NCBI GenBank assembly: GCA_017542725.1
Contig: JAFXWR010000241.1
Coordinates: 1-5,570, forward strand
Direction: 5' to 3'
From: Lachnospiraceae bacterium
Lineage (GTDB): Bacteria > Bacillota_A > Clostridia > Lachnospirales > Lachnospiraceae
DNA length: 5,570 bases
The notes below the pieces were generated by a model that saw only the letters and a list, made by a program, of their open reading frames with translations, had not been told where the DNA came from and did no database searches. The position numbers and the translations under genes are program-made. Within the stretch, counting starts at the first letter, position 1; each line of letters starts with the position of its first letter. Shown here one piece after another: positions 1 to 5,570 of the stretch.

Positions 1-554
1 AATTCATTTTTTAATCTTATAAGCTCATACTGCATCTCTTGTCTGAGTTTTAAATCAAGTGCACCAAGCGGCTCATCAAGAAGTAATAACTTTGGTTCAT
101 TTACTATGGCTCTTGCTATAGCGATCCTTTGTTGCTGTCCTCCAGATAATGCATCAATATCTCTCTTTTCATATCCTTCAAGATTTACAAGTTTAAGTGC
201 ATATTTTATTTTATCGTTAATATAATCTTTACTCTTCTTTTTTATTTTTAATCCAAACGCAATATTATCAGCCACATTCATATGCGGAAACAATGCATAC
301 TTTTGAAACACTGTATTGAGCTGTCGCTTTTCTGGTGGCAAATTAGTTATATCTTTGCCATCAAAAAAAACCTGTCCCTTGTCAGGAGTTAAAAATCCAC
401 CAATAATTCTAAGAGTGGTAGTTTTCCCACAACCTGATGGTCCAAGTAATGTAACAAAAGAATTCTCTTTAATTGAAAGGTTTAAATCATCTAAAACTAC
501 TTCATTATCAAAATATTTTGTAATATTAACTAAATCAATTAATTTGTTTTCCAA
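1..554 (-). CDS. potA: Spermidine/putrescine-type ABC transporter ATP-binding protein PotA (3' end beyond window)
   Basis: This is the cytoplasmic ATPase that powers polyamine import together with PotB, PotC and PotD, which would lie beyond the left edge. The visible 184 residues contain a complete set of ABC motifs up to the edge: Walker A GPSGCGKT (38-45), Q-loop Q84 in [10 protein letters not shown], signature LSGGQ (136-140), Walker B LLLLDEP (156-162) and D-loop GALD (164-167). The H-loop and the C-terminal TOBE domain are off the window. The phrases [20 protein letters not shown] and [11 protein letters not shown] are typical of the PotA subgroup of the MalK-like importers. The start is taken as TTG at 552-554, giving MENKLIDL, because PotA proteins usually begin this way and no ATG exists in this frame nearby. 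A GAGAGG Shine-Dalgarno sequence lies 10 nt upstream. An ATG at 557-559 is better spaced but is in another frame and stops after six codons. The gene has its own promoter (614-642). The family is certain; the polyamine substrate is inferred from similarity. Confidence 0.93.
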   Translation of the reverse strand, partial: MENKLIDLVNITKYFDNEVVLDDLNLSIKENSFVTLLGPSGCGKTTTLRIIGGFLTPDKGQVFFDGKDITNLPPEKRQLNTVFQKYALFPHMNVADNIAFGLKIKKKSKDYINDKIKYALKLVNLEGYEKRDIDALSGGQQQRIAIARAIVNEPKLLLLDEPLGALDLKLRQEMQYELIRLKNE

Positions 555-561
555 CTCATAT

Positions 562-579
562 TTACCTCTCAGGGAACAT
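562..579 (-). other. Possible 5-codon leader ORF upstream of potA (MFPER)
   Basis: An ATG at 577-579 opens a five-codon frame reading Met-Phe-Pro-Glu-Arg and ending in TAA (562-564). It is preceded by a strong Shine-Dalgarno-like AAGGAAGG (585-592) at 5-nt spacing. Its last sense codons, GAG AGG, are themselves the Shine-Dalgarno sequence of potA (565-570), so a ribosome terminating here would sit on the potA initiation region. The arrangement fits translational coupling or a regulatory leader peptide, but such a tiny frame could also be accidental. Confidence 0.3.
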
Positions 580-586
580 AAGTTCC
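573..586 (-). promoter_or_regulatory. 14-nt palindromic element in the potA leader
   Basis: GGAAC-TTAT-GTTCC (minus strand) is an inverted repeat with 5-bp arms and a 4-nt loop, about 20-34 nt downstream of the predicted transcription start. As DNA it could be an operator for a repressor; as RNA it would form a small hairpin whose 5' arm overlaps the AAGGAAGG purine tract. The symmetry is seen directly; the function is unknown. A 5-bp stem in AT-rich DNA can occur by chance. Confidence 0.35.
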
Positions 587-613
587 TTCCTTCATAAAAG
601 TTAGTGAAAATAT

Positions 614-642
614 ATTATATAGTAAAACAAACCATTTATCAA
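614..642 (-). promoter_or_regulatory. Sigma-A promoter of potA (TTGATA-N17-TATAAT)
   Basis: On the minus strand a -35 box TTGATA (637-642) and a perfect -10 box TATAAT (614-619) are separated by exactly 17 nt. Transcription should start near 605-607, leaving a leader of about 50 nt before the potA start. The -35 box overlaps the TGA stop (639-641) of the upstream permease gene. potA therefore begins a new transcription unit with no intergenic spacer and no visible terminator in front of it. Confidence 0.85.
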
Positions 643-1331
643 GCACTAAATATTGTCGTCTTTTTAGCCACAGAAATCAATATAAGTGCCACTATGACAC
701 AAAACAATGCGTAGATTATTGCCAAAAATGTATTATTGAGCAGGCGATGCAAATAATACATATTTATCGCTGTCAAAACAATCCCTATGACATATGACAC
801 TATGGTCGTGGCGTTTTCGTCGATGAACCGAGTAGATACATACAAACAAATAGACGAAAAAAGCATTGCATAACTTAGTATTATAATCAATAATCTCAGC
901 ATCTTTATTACTCCGAAGCCACCAAAGTAAAACGATATAACTATTATAGGGAACGATGAAACCAGCAAAATTAGAAGCGTTGATAATCCCCTAAAGTATA
1001 CGGCATACACAATATCTCGCATGCTAATTCTAACCGACAATAAATGCTCTATAATATTCTTTTTATACAAATCACTTAATGATCGCGACAGTAAAATTGG
1101 AGCAAACAAATCAATTATAAAAAATAAAAGCATAATTGCAATATTATAAAACAGCTTTATCTGACTATAATCTAATTCCCCATTTGTATTGCCATTTGAA
1201 ATAATTACATTGGCAAAAATTAACATGATGAGTGACAATATTGTATTTTGTGCAATTAAACACATAAGTAAAACTCTCTGCTTCACATACACTTCATTTA
1301 ACCTTTTTAATATTTTTACAATATTTCCCAT
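639..1331 (-). CDS. ABC-2-type membrane permease (GldF-like), six TM segments
   Basis: This 230-residue integral membrane protein is probably the membrane-spanning partner of the adjacent ABC protein. Six hydrophobic segments are visible at about residues 18-44, 58-80, 112-134, 143-166, 172-194 and 202-222. Between the second and third lies a cytoplasmic amphipathic stretch (about 81-111, including SRSLSDLYKKNIIEHLLSV). It matches the position and style of the ABC-2 family segment just after TM2, where Glu-rich sequence precedes a 'LL..pis...i' motif. That layout and length fit GldF and other small ABC-2 permeases. The ATG (1329-1331) follows the ATPase stop by one base and has an AAAAGGA Shine-Dalgarno sequence (1336-1342) inside the end of the ATPase gene. 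It is the last gene of the four-gene operon. Substrate is unknown. The C-terminal tail ends shortly after TM6 (KKTTIFSA) with no extra domain. Confidence 0.8.
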   Translation of the reverse strand: MGNIVKILKRLNEVYVKQRVLLMCLIAQNTILSLIMLIFANVIISNGNTNGELDYSQIKLFYNIAIMLLFFIIDLFAPILLSRSLSDLYKKNIIEHLLSVRISMRDIVYAVYFRGLSTLLILLVSSFPIIVISFYFGGFGVIKMLRLLIIILSYAMLFSSICLYVSTRFIDENATTIVSYVIGIVLTAINMYYLHRLLNNTFLAIIYALFCVIVALILISVAKKTTIFSA

Positions 1332-1332
1332 G

Positions 1333-2259
1333 CTATCCTTTTAATCTTCCGAATAACTGTTCAAATCTTACTCTTTGCTTTTTGAAAGAATAAACTTCTA
1401 TTTTATTTTCAACTAATTCTTTTAGTATATCTGCCTCAATTTGATTCCTTGTATTGGAATAAGTTATGTTTGGCACTATGGAAAAAGAAATAACTCTATC
1501 AGTATACACAATATTAGTGACATCCTGATTCTTCTTCAACACTTCAATTGCCTCTTGCATCTTATCTATAACTTCTAACTCAATTTTATTACTAAGCTCT
1601 GCCTTCTTGTATACCTCTTCTTTTTTACCATAAGCTACTAAGTTTCCATTCTCAAGCACCACAAGATGAGTTACTATATCTTCAATATGGTTTAAACTTC
1701 GTGTTGCAAATACTAAAGTCTTCTTACCAATCAAGCTTTTAATATATTCCAGTAATTTATCGTTAAAGTCTGCATTATCACTTGAAAACAAATTGTCAAA
1801 TAGAATTACATCAGGATTATTAATTGATATTCTGATTAATTCTACTAACTTATAATTTTCATTATCAATCTGGTCAAGACTTGTGTATTTATATGACATA
1901 AGAGAAAACTTTTTTAGCATATTATTTATATAAGTATCTAACTCATCATTATTCTCTTTACCATATATGCTTCCGTAAAAACTCAAATACTCATTGACAG
2001 TAATATCTGGATCTTTTTCTCTCGTCTCGTGAAGAATATCAATTTTACAGTCCGTTAAATCATTGATATCAACACCATTATATAACACTTCGCCATAATA
2101 ATTCTTATAAGTGCCTGTAAAAACCTTAAATATTGAGCTCTTACCAGAATTTCTGTTTCCCAGGATGCACATTACTGCATTATTAGGTATATCAAACGAT
2201 AATTCATTTAATATGTCTATGTTGTTAATATTCAATTTTAAGTTCTTAATTTCAATCAT
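1333..2259 (-). CDS. ABC ATPase-like protein with degenerate catalytic motifs (GldA/CcmA-type)
   Basis: This 308-residue protein has the architecture of an ABC-2 exporter ATPase but lacks key catalytic residues. The Walker A motif is intact as GNRNSGKS (34-41). The Walker B aspartate is kept in VILFDN (D155), but the catalytic Glu is Asn156. The signature position, set by distance to Walker B, reads IDNEN (131-135) instead of LSGGQ. The H-loop His is Arg187 in FATRSLNHIED. The Q-loop region reads LHETREKDPDITVNEY (76-91), resembling the 'LPE...Y..mTV.EY' segment of GldA-like proteins, without a Gln. A C-terminal extension (about 226-308) ends in FEQLFGRLKG, like the 'LE..F..LT' tail of this family. 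ATP binding looks possible; hydrolysis by a homodimer looks unlikely. The ATG overlaps the upstream stop as ATGA, and no good Shine-Dalgarno sequence is seen, so translation is probably coupled. It should pair with the downstream permease. The frame is uninterrupted, which argues against random decay. Confidence 0.85.
   Translation of the reverse strand: MIEIKNLKLNINNIDILNELSFDIPNNAVMCILGNRNSGKSSIFKVFTGTYKNYYGEVLYNGVDINDLTDCKIDILHETREKDPDITVNEYLSFYGSIYGKENNDELDTYINNMLKKFSLMSYKYTSLDQIDNENYKLVELIRISINNPDVILFDNLFSSDNADFNDKLLEYIKSLIGKKTLVFATRSLNHIEDIVTHLVVLENGNLVAYGKKEEVYKKAELSNKIELEVIDKMQEAIEVLKKNQDVTNIVYTDRVISFSIVPNITYSNTRNQIEADILKELVENKIEVYSFKKQRVRFEQLFGRLKG
1336..1342 (-). promoter_or_regulatory. 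Ribosome binding site of the permease gene
   Basis: AAAAGGA (minus strand) lies 4 nt upstream of the permease ATG and within the last codons of the ATPase gene. It is the only clear Shine-Dalgarno sequence at the operon's internal junctions. It supports the ATG at 1329-1331 as the true start. Confidence 0.6.
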
Positions 2260-4505
2260 TTCTTCGCGATGACCCTTGGAACCGGCAAACTAATCTTTCG
2301 GTAGAGCGGATCCCTACTCAAAGGATTGTATTTTATAATTATATGATTATTTGGCATAAGATAGTTACTAATCATATTAGAATCTATCACATTATTTTGT
2401 ATTTCCTCATAGCTATTTGTTGCATAATTAAACGCCAATATTTCTCCATAAAATGGTACATACGATTCCAACGCACCATGATCATAATTGTCTATTCTCT
2501 CAAAATATATCTTACTCACATCTTTAATTTCTTCCAGCGAATACTCATTAACTACTTCCATATCACCATTAATAGTGTTAGTATCATTGTCATAATAGCC
2601 TTCTATAGTATTAACTGCATTTTCCAACAAACAGTAATCAGCTACATCCAAACTTACTTCCTTGTTAATTTTTGTTACCAATAAAGTTCTACCATATACA
2701 TCTCCTACATCGCTAGAGTTAATATCAATAGTACCATTATTATCTATAAACCCAAACAACAAACCGTAGTCATAGTATCCTAAAATACTATCATCCAAAT
2801 AATATTTTATTATATTTCTATTACTATCATCCGATATAATATCCGATATCATTAAATTATTGCCTATAGGTGCTCCAATATTTGTAGCCCTTGATAATGA
2901 TATGCTACGATTTGGCTCTATATCCCCAATCTGTACAATCTTCCCGAAGAGCAGAATACTTGCATTCTTAATTGTTAGATTCATTTTATTTGTAATTCTT
3001 CCTGTAATTTCACCATCAAACCTCTGGAAGGAACAATCCAAATTATATACATCATTTAGATAATTACTATTTTCATATACAAATATATTTGAATCAAAAT
3101 CTTTTGCATTTTCAACAGATATAATTTTTCTGTCTCCTTCTTCATAAAATATAGTCGACTTAATAAGTTTTGAATCCATGAAGTTATAGCCTACTATCGG
3201 CTCTCTATTATTTTGCAAAATTGGATTTAACTTAATATTTGTACTTGTATCAAAAGAATAATTGCCATTTTCACTAGTTCTAAAATTCAAAAATGCTGTT
3301 TCTTTCGTATTTGCATCCTTTATATTGACGATACTTATATATGTTAAAAATGTATTCTTCTTCATTACCGAATAACCTATAAAAACCATTATAATAGTAT
3401 ATATTATAGAAAAAATGGCAGCATATTTTCCATATTGTTCTCTCATATTTATATTTCTCAAAAAAACATATATGATAATAGTCAAAAAAGCAACATAAAA
3501 TACAAGAAGAACTGTGATAATAAATATGTCGGGCAATTTCTTTTTATCAACTATGTTGAGAATGTTTCCAATATTATAGTAATCATTATTGATATATGAA
3601 TTGTAACTATTGCTCAGTTTTTGAATCCACTGTTCATCTACACATTTTGTTAAAAGCTCAACAAATTTCTTATCAGCATCTTTAAGTTTCCCAAAATTAG
3701 TGAAGCTATCCGAAACCAAAACGACTATGCTACTATCAAAATTCAGTTTATTAACTTGTATTCCACTCTCAATGCCATCAACTTTTTTTGTATCATCGGT
3801 ATTATGTATAAATGAAGGAATACTTTTATTTCCATGTTCCTTTCCTATACCGACAAATATAGGTTTTCCATTATTAACCAAAGAATAGAGTGAATCATTC
3901 AAATAATCCAAAGAGGCTACATCATAATCAGAAATAACAAGCATATCTATAGTATCTAGATAATTTTTATTATTTCTCACCTTTTCCACATCTATAGGGA
4001 CAATCTTTGTTTGAATTGTGCTATTTGTCAAAAGTAAGTTATCTAAATAAGATAGTGTATTGTATTCAGAAGATAAAATACCAATAATTAAATTTTCATT
4101 ATAAAATGACAAATCAATATTAGTTCTTTCATTTGCAACTAATTCTTCTTTTCTATTATATAAATTTATAATTACAGTATTTGATGTATTTGTTATCGAA
4201 ATTGTTCTATTGTATACATTTGTTGATCTAGCACTAATATCAACATCAATTCTATATACAAATACGGAATGATTATTCTCGTAAACATTGATTGTAAGAT
4301 AACCTTTAAAGTCCTGCGTATCCCTATTTTCCACACTTAATTCTATAGGTAATTCGGATCCTTTTTTTGCAACTTTATTTATGCCATAATTTAAATTTAT
4401 ATTGACATTTTCGGCAAAAGTATAAAAATTAAACCTAAACAAACAAAATAAAAGTGCTGTGCACAAAAAAGTAAAAATTTTAATATTTTTCATACAAACT
4501 TTCAT
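2256..4505 (-). CDS. Exported, membrane-anchored GldG-like ABC-associated protein
   Basis: This 749-residue protein is not a named family that I can identify with certainty. A signal peptide is visible (Lys-rich start, hydrophobic core about 11-30, likely cleavage after TFA at residue 31; no lipobox). A predicted beta-rich domain (about 32-135) follows, then an alternating beta/alpha segment (about 137-222: LIIGILSSEYNTLSYL, DMLVISDYD, GKPIFVGIG). The latter resembles the GATase-like fold of GldG-type ABC accessory proteins. Two TM helices (about 326-349 and 361-381) flank a short basic loop (RNINMREQYGKY), placing both large domains outside the cell. The C-terminal 365 residues look beta-rich and Asn/Asp-rich, with no motif I recognise. 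The ATG (4503-4505) shares one base with the kinase stop; a second ATG four codons in is an alternative start. Given its operon position it is probably the extracytoplasmic partner of the ABC protein and permease, possibly binding ligand or cell-wall material. Confidence 0.75.
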   Translation of the reverse strand: MKVCMKNIKIFTFLCTALLFCLFRFNFYTFAENVNINLNYGINKVAKKGSELPIELSVENRDTQDFKGYLTINVYENNHSVFVYRIDVDISARSTNVYNRTISITNTSNTVIINLYNRKEELVANERTNIDLSFYNENLIIGILSSEYNTLSYLDNLLLTNSTIQTKIVPIDVEKVRNNKNYLDTIDMLVISDYDVASLDYLNDSLYSLVNNGKPIFVGIGKEHGNKSIPSFIHNTDDTKKVDGIESGIQVNKLNFDSSIVVLVSDSFTNFGKLKDADKKFVELLTKCVDEQWIQKLSNSYNSYINNDYYNIGNILNIVDKKKLPDIFIITVLLVFYVAFLTIIIYVFLRNINMREQYGKYAAIFSIIYTIIMVFIGYSVMKKNTFLTYISIVNIKDANTKETAFLNFRTSENGNYSFDTSTNIKLNPILQNNREPIVGYNFMDSKLIKSTIFYEEGDRKIISVENAKDFDSNIFVYENSNYLNDVYNLDCSFQRFDGEITGRITNKMNLTIKNASILLFGKIVQIGDIEPNRSISLSRATNIGAPIGNNLMISDIISDDSNRNIIKYYLDDSILGYYDYGLLFGFIDNNGTIDINSSDVGDVYGRTLLVTKINKEVSLDVADYCLLENAVNTIEGYYDNDTNTINGDMEVVNEYSLEEIKDVSKIYFERIDNYDHGALESYVPFYGEILAFNYATNSYEEIQNNVIDSNMISNYLMPNNHIIIKYNPLSRDPLYRKISLPVPRVIAKK

Positions 4506-5570
4506 TAAATATTTGTCTTAAACACTACCTTAAACTCAGTTCCATCAGAGTCAGATTTTACAGATATATCTCCGCCATGAAGTTCCACTATGCTCTTTGC
4601 AATCGCTAGTCCAAGTCCCGTGCCTCCAGTAGCGCTTGTTCTTGAGTTATCTACTCTATAAAACTTTTCAAAAATCTTCTTTAATGCTTCCTCCGGTATA
4701 AGTTGACCGAAATTTATAACACTAACTTCTACAATATCAAGTTCTTTATTGTTCTTAATTTTAATAATTATATGTTTTCCGTCCTTGCCATACTTTATCG
4801 CATTATTAATTAAATTTTCAAATAGACGAACTATAAGTTTGGGGTCTAGGTTTAATATCAAAGAATTGACATTACTTTGTATGCTACATTCCAGGTCGTT
4901 ATTCTCAAAAAGCGGATAAAGCTCTGAAACTAACTGATTTAAAAGTTCTATTAAGTCTATTCTTTCTTTGTTTACTGCAAGTTCATCACCATAATTCATC
5001 TTTGTAAATGAGAACAGGTCCTCTATAAGCACCTCAAGTTTTTTTGACTTTTCAAATGCAATTCCAAGATAATCCTGCTTCTTTTCTTTAGGAAGGTTTT
5101 TGTTATTGACCAGTATATCCAGATAACCAATAATTGAAGTAAGTGGAGTTCTCAAATCATGTGCTATATTTGTTATAAGTTCATTTTTTGTCTTTTCACT
5201 TTCTTTTTCACTTAATATCAATTTATTGATGGTATCCTGCATTATATTGATATTAAATGCCATCATCGATAACTCATCATCGCCCTTTGACTCAATTTTA
5301 CTATTCAAGTCTCCTTTTGACATTCTTTCTATGCCCATATATATTTCTTCAATATAACTATGTCTTTTTCTTTCCAAGAATATAAAAGTTATAGCAAAAG
5401 CAACAATGCCTAATAGTAAAAATAATATCAATGAATAAAGATTGATATTTTCTTTATTATCTTCCAAGATTATAGTGTTATAAACCAAAAAAGAAGTGAA
5501 CGCAAATAAAATAATACTTGCACTTATTACATTTAATACAAATCGACCGTAATAATTTTTAAATAGTCTA
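4505..5570 (-). CDS. Two-TM HAMP sensor histidine kinase, VanS-like (5' end beyond window)
   Basis: This membrane kinase would autophosphorylate on a His and pass the phosphate to a response regulator, probably encoded just upstream outside the window. The frame stays open to the right edge, giving 354 visible residues with no in-frame ATG, GTG or TTG in the first 27; the TTG at 5486-5488 is therefore an internal Leu codon. In visible numbering, TM1 is about 10-30 and TM2 about 46-65, separated by an external loop of only about 15 residues. A HAMP domain (about 66-118) with MSKGDLNSKIESKGDDEL follows, then HisKA with the H-box NIAHDLRTPLTSIIGY and phospho-acceptor His137 (codon 5159-5161). 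The ATPase domain has N-box ENLINNAIKYG (ending near 261, key Asn256), F-box FEKFYR and G2 box GGTGLGLA (315-322). The G1 box reads NFGQL (from Asn286) instead of DxGxG, as I recall for some VanS-like kinases. The gene overlaps the next by one base, so the kinase probably serves the same ABC module. Confidence 0.92.
   Translation of the reverse strand, partial: RLFKNYYGRFVLNVISASIILFAFTSFLVYNTIILEDNKENINLYSLILFLLLGIVAFAITFIFLERKRHSYIEEIYMGIERMSKGDLNSKIESKGDDELSMMAFNINIMQDTINKLILSEKESEKTKNELITNIAHDLRTPLTSIIGYLDILVNNKNLPKEKKQDYLGIAFEKSKKLEVLIEDLFSFTKMNYGDELAVNKERIDLIELLNQLVSELYPLFENNDLECSIQSNVNSLILNLDPKLIVRLFENLINNAIKYGKDGKHIIIKIKNNKELDIVEVSVINFGQLIPEEALKKIFEKFYRVDNSRTSATGGTGLGLAIAKSIVELHGGDISVKSDSDGTEFKVVFKTNI

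Noticed and set aside
316..597. Open frame of 93 codons on the plus strand
   Set aside because: It lies directly opposite potA, whose conserved motifs prove the minus strand is coding; it has no recognisable protein features.
600..660. Intrinsic terminator after the permease gene
   Set aside because: There is no GC-rich stem followed by a T-run on the minus strand; the region is occupied by the potA promoter.
1333..2259. ABC protein as a frameshifted pseudogene
   Set aside because: The frame is continuous over 308 codons, with family-like N-terminal, Walker A, Walker B Asp and C-terminal tail, and with coupled junctions on both sides; only specific catalytic positions differ.
2829..2849. 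Direct repeat ATCCGATAT, two copies 12 nt apart
   Set aside because: It lies inside the coding region of the 749-residue protein and simply encodes a repeated ISDI-like stretch; two short copies in AT-rich DNA are not significant.
2343..3888. Three plus-strand open frames (2343-2684, 2860-3063, 3700-3888)
   Set aside because: All are antisense to the 749-residue GldG-like gene and arise from its AT-rich codon pattern; none has a convincing start or family.
5486..5488. TTG as start codon of the histidine kinase
   Set aside because: The frame stays open upstream to the window edge and encodes a clear first TM helix, so starting here would delete TM1.
4505..5570. Vancomycin-resistance VanS
   Set aside because: The kinase resembles the VanS group, but no vanH, vanA/B/C, vanX or vanT-like gene is present; the resemblance reflects a broad kinase subfamily.

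Overview
The window is strongly AT-rich, all genes lie on the minus strand, and the proteins are rich in Lys, Asn and Ile. The spermidine/putrescine-type ABC protein, the HAMP/HisKA sensor kinase and the GldF/GldG-like ABC-2 module all fit a low-GC Firmicute, most likely a clostridium (Lachnospiraceae or Peptostreptococcaceae type). That placement is an inference from composition and protein style, not a database match.

Reading in the direction of transcription (right to left), the window opens inside a two-TM sensor histidine kinase (4505-5570, 5' end cut off). It is followed by a 749-aa exported, membrane-anchored protein with GldG-like layout (2256-4505), a 308-aa ABC ATPase-like protein (1333-2259) and a 230-aa six-TM ABC-2-type permease (639-1331). 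The three junctions are TAATG (1 nt shared), ATGA (4 nt shared) and TAG-C-ATG (1 nt apart), so these four genes form one translationally coupled operon. After the permease a near-consensus sigma-A promoter (614-642) drives a separate gene, a PotA-like polyamine ABC ATPase (1-554, 3' end cut off).

The most unusual element is the operon's ABC protein. It keeps the fold, the Walker A lysine and the family's C-terminal extension, but the LSGGQ signature, the catalytic glutamate after Walker B and the H-loop histidine are all replaced in an intact reading frame. The operon thus pairs a short-loop sensor kinase with an apparently hydrolysis-deficient ABC/GldG-like complex. This suggests, without proving, a sensing or regulated-gating role rather than ordinary transport. 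A second point of interest is the short potA leader. It holds a 14-nt palindrome, a tiny reading frame with its own Shine-Dalgarno sequence, an out-of-frame ATG at ideal spacing, and a TTG start for potA itself.

There is no gene-free stretch longer than about 90 bases. I see no RNA gene, mobile element, CRISPR array or clear intrinsic terminator.
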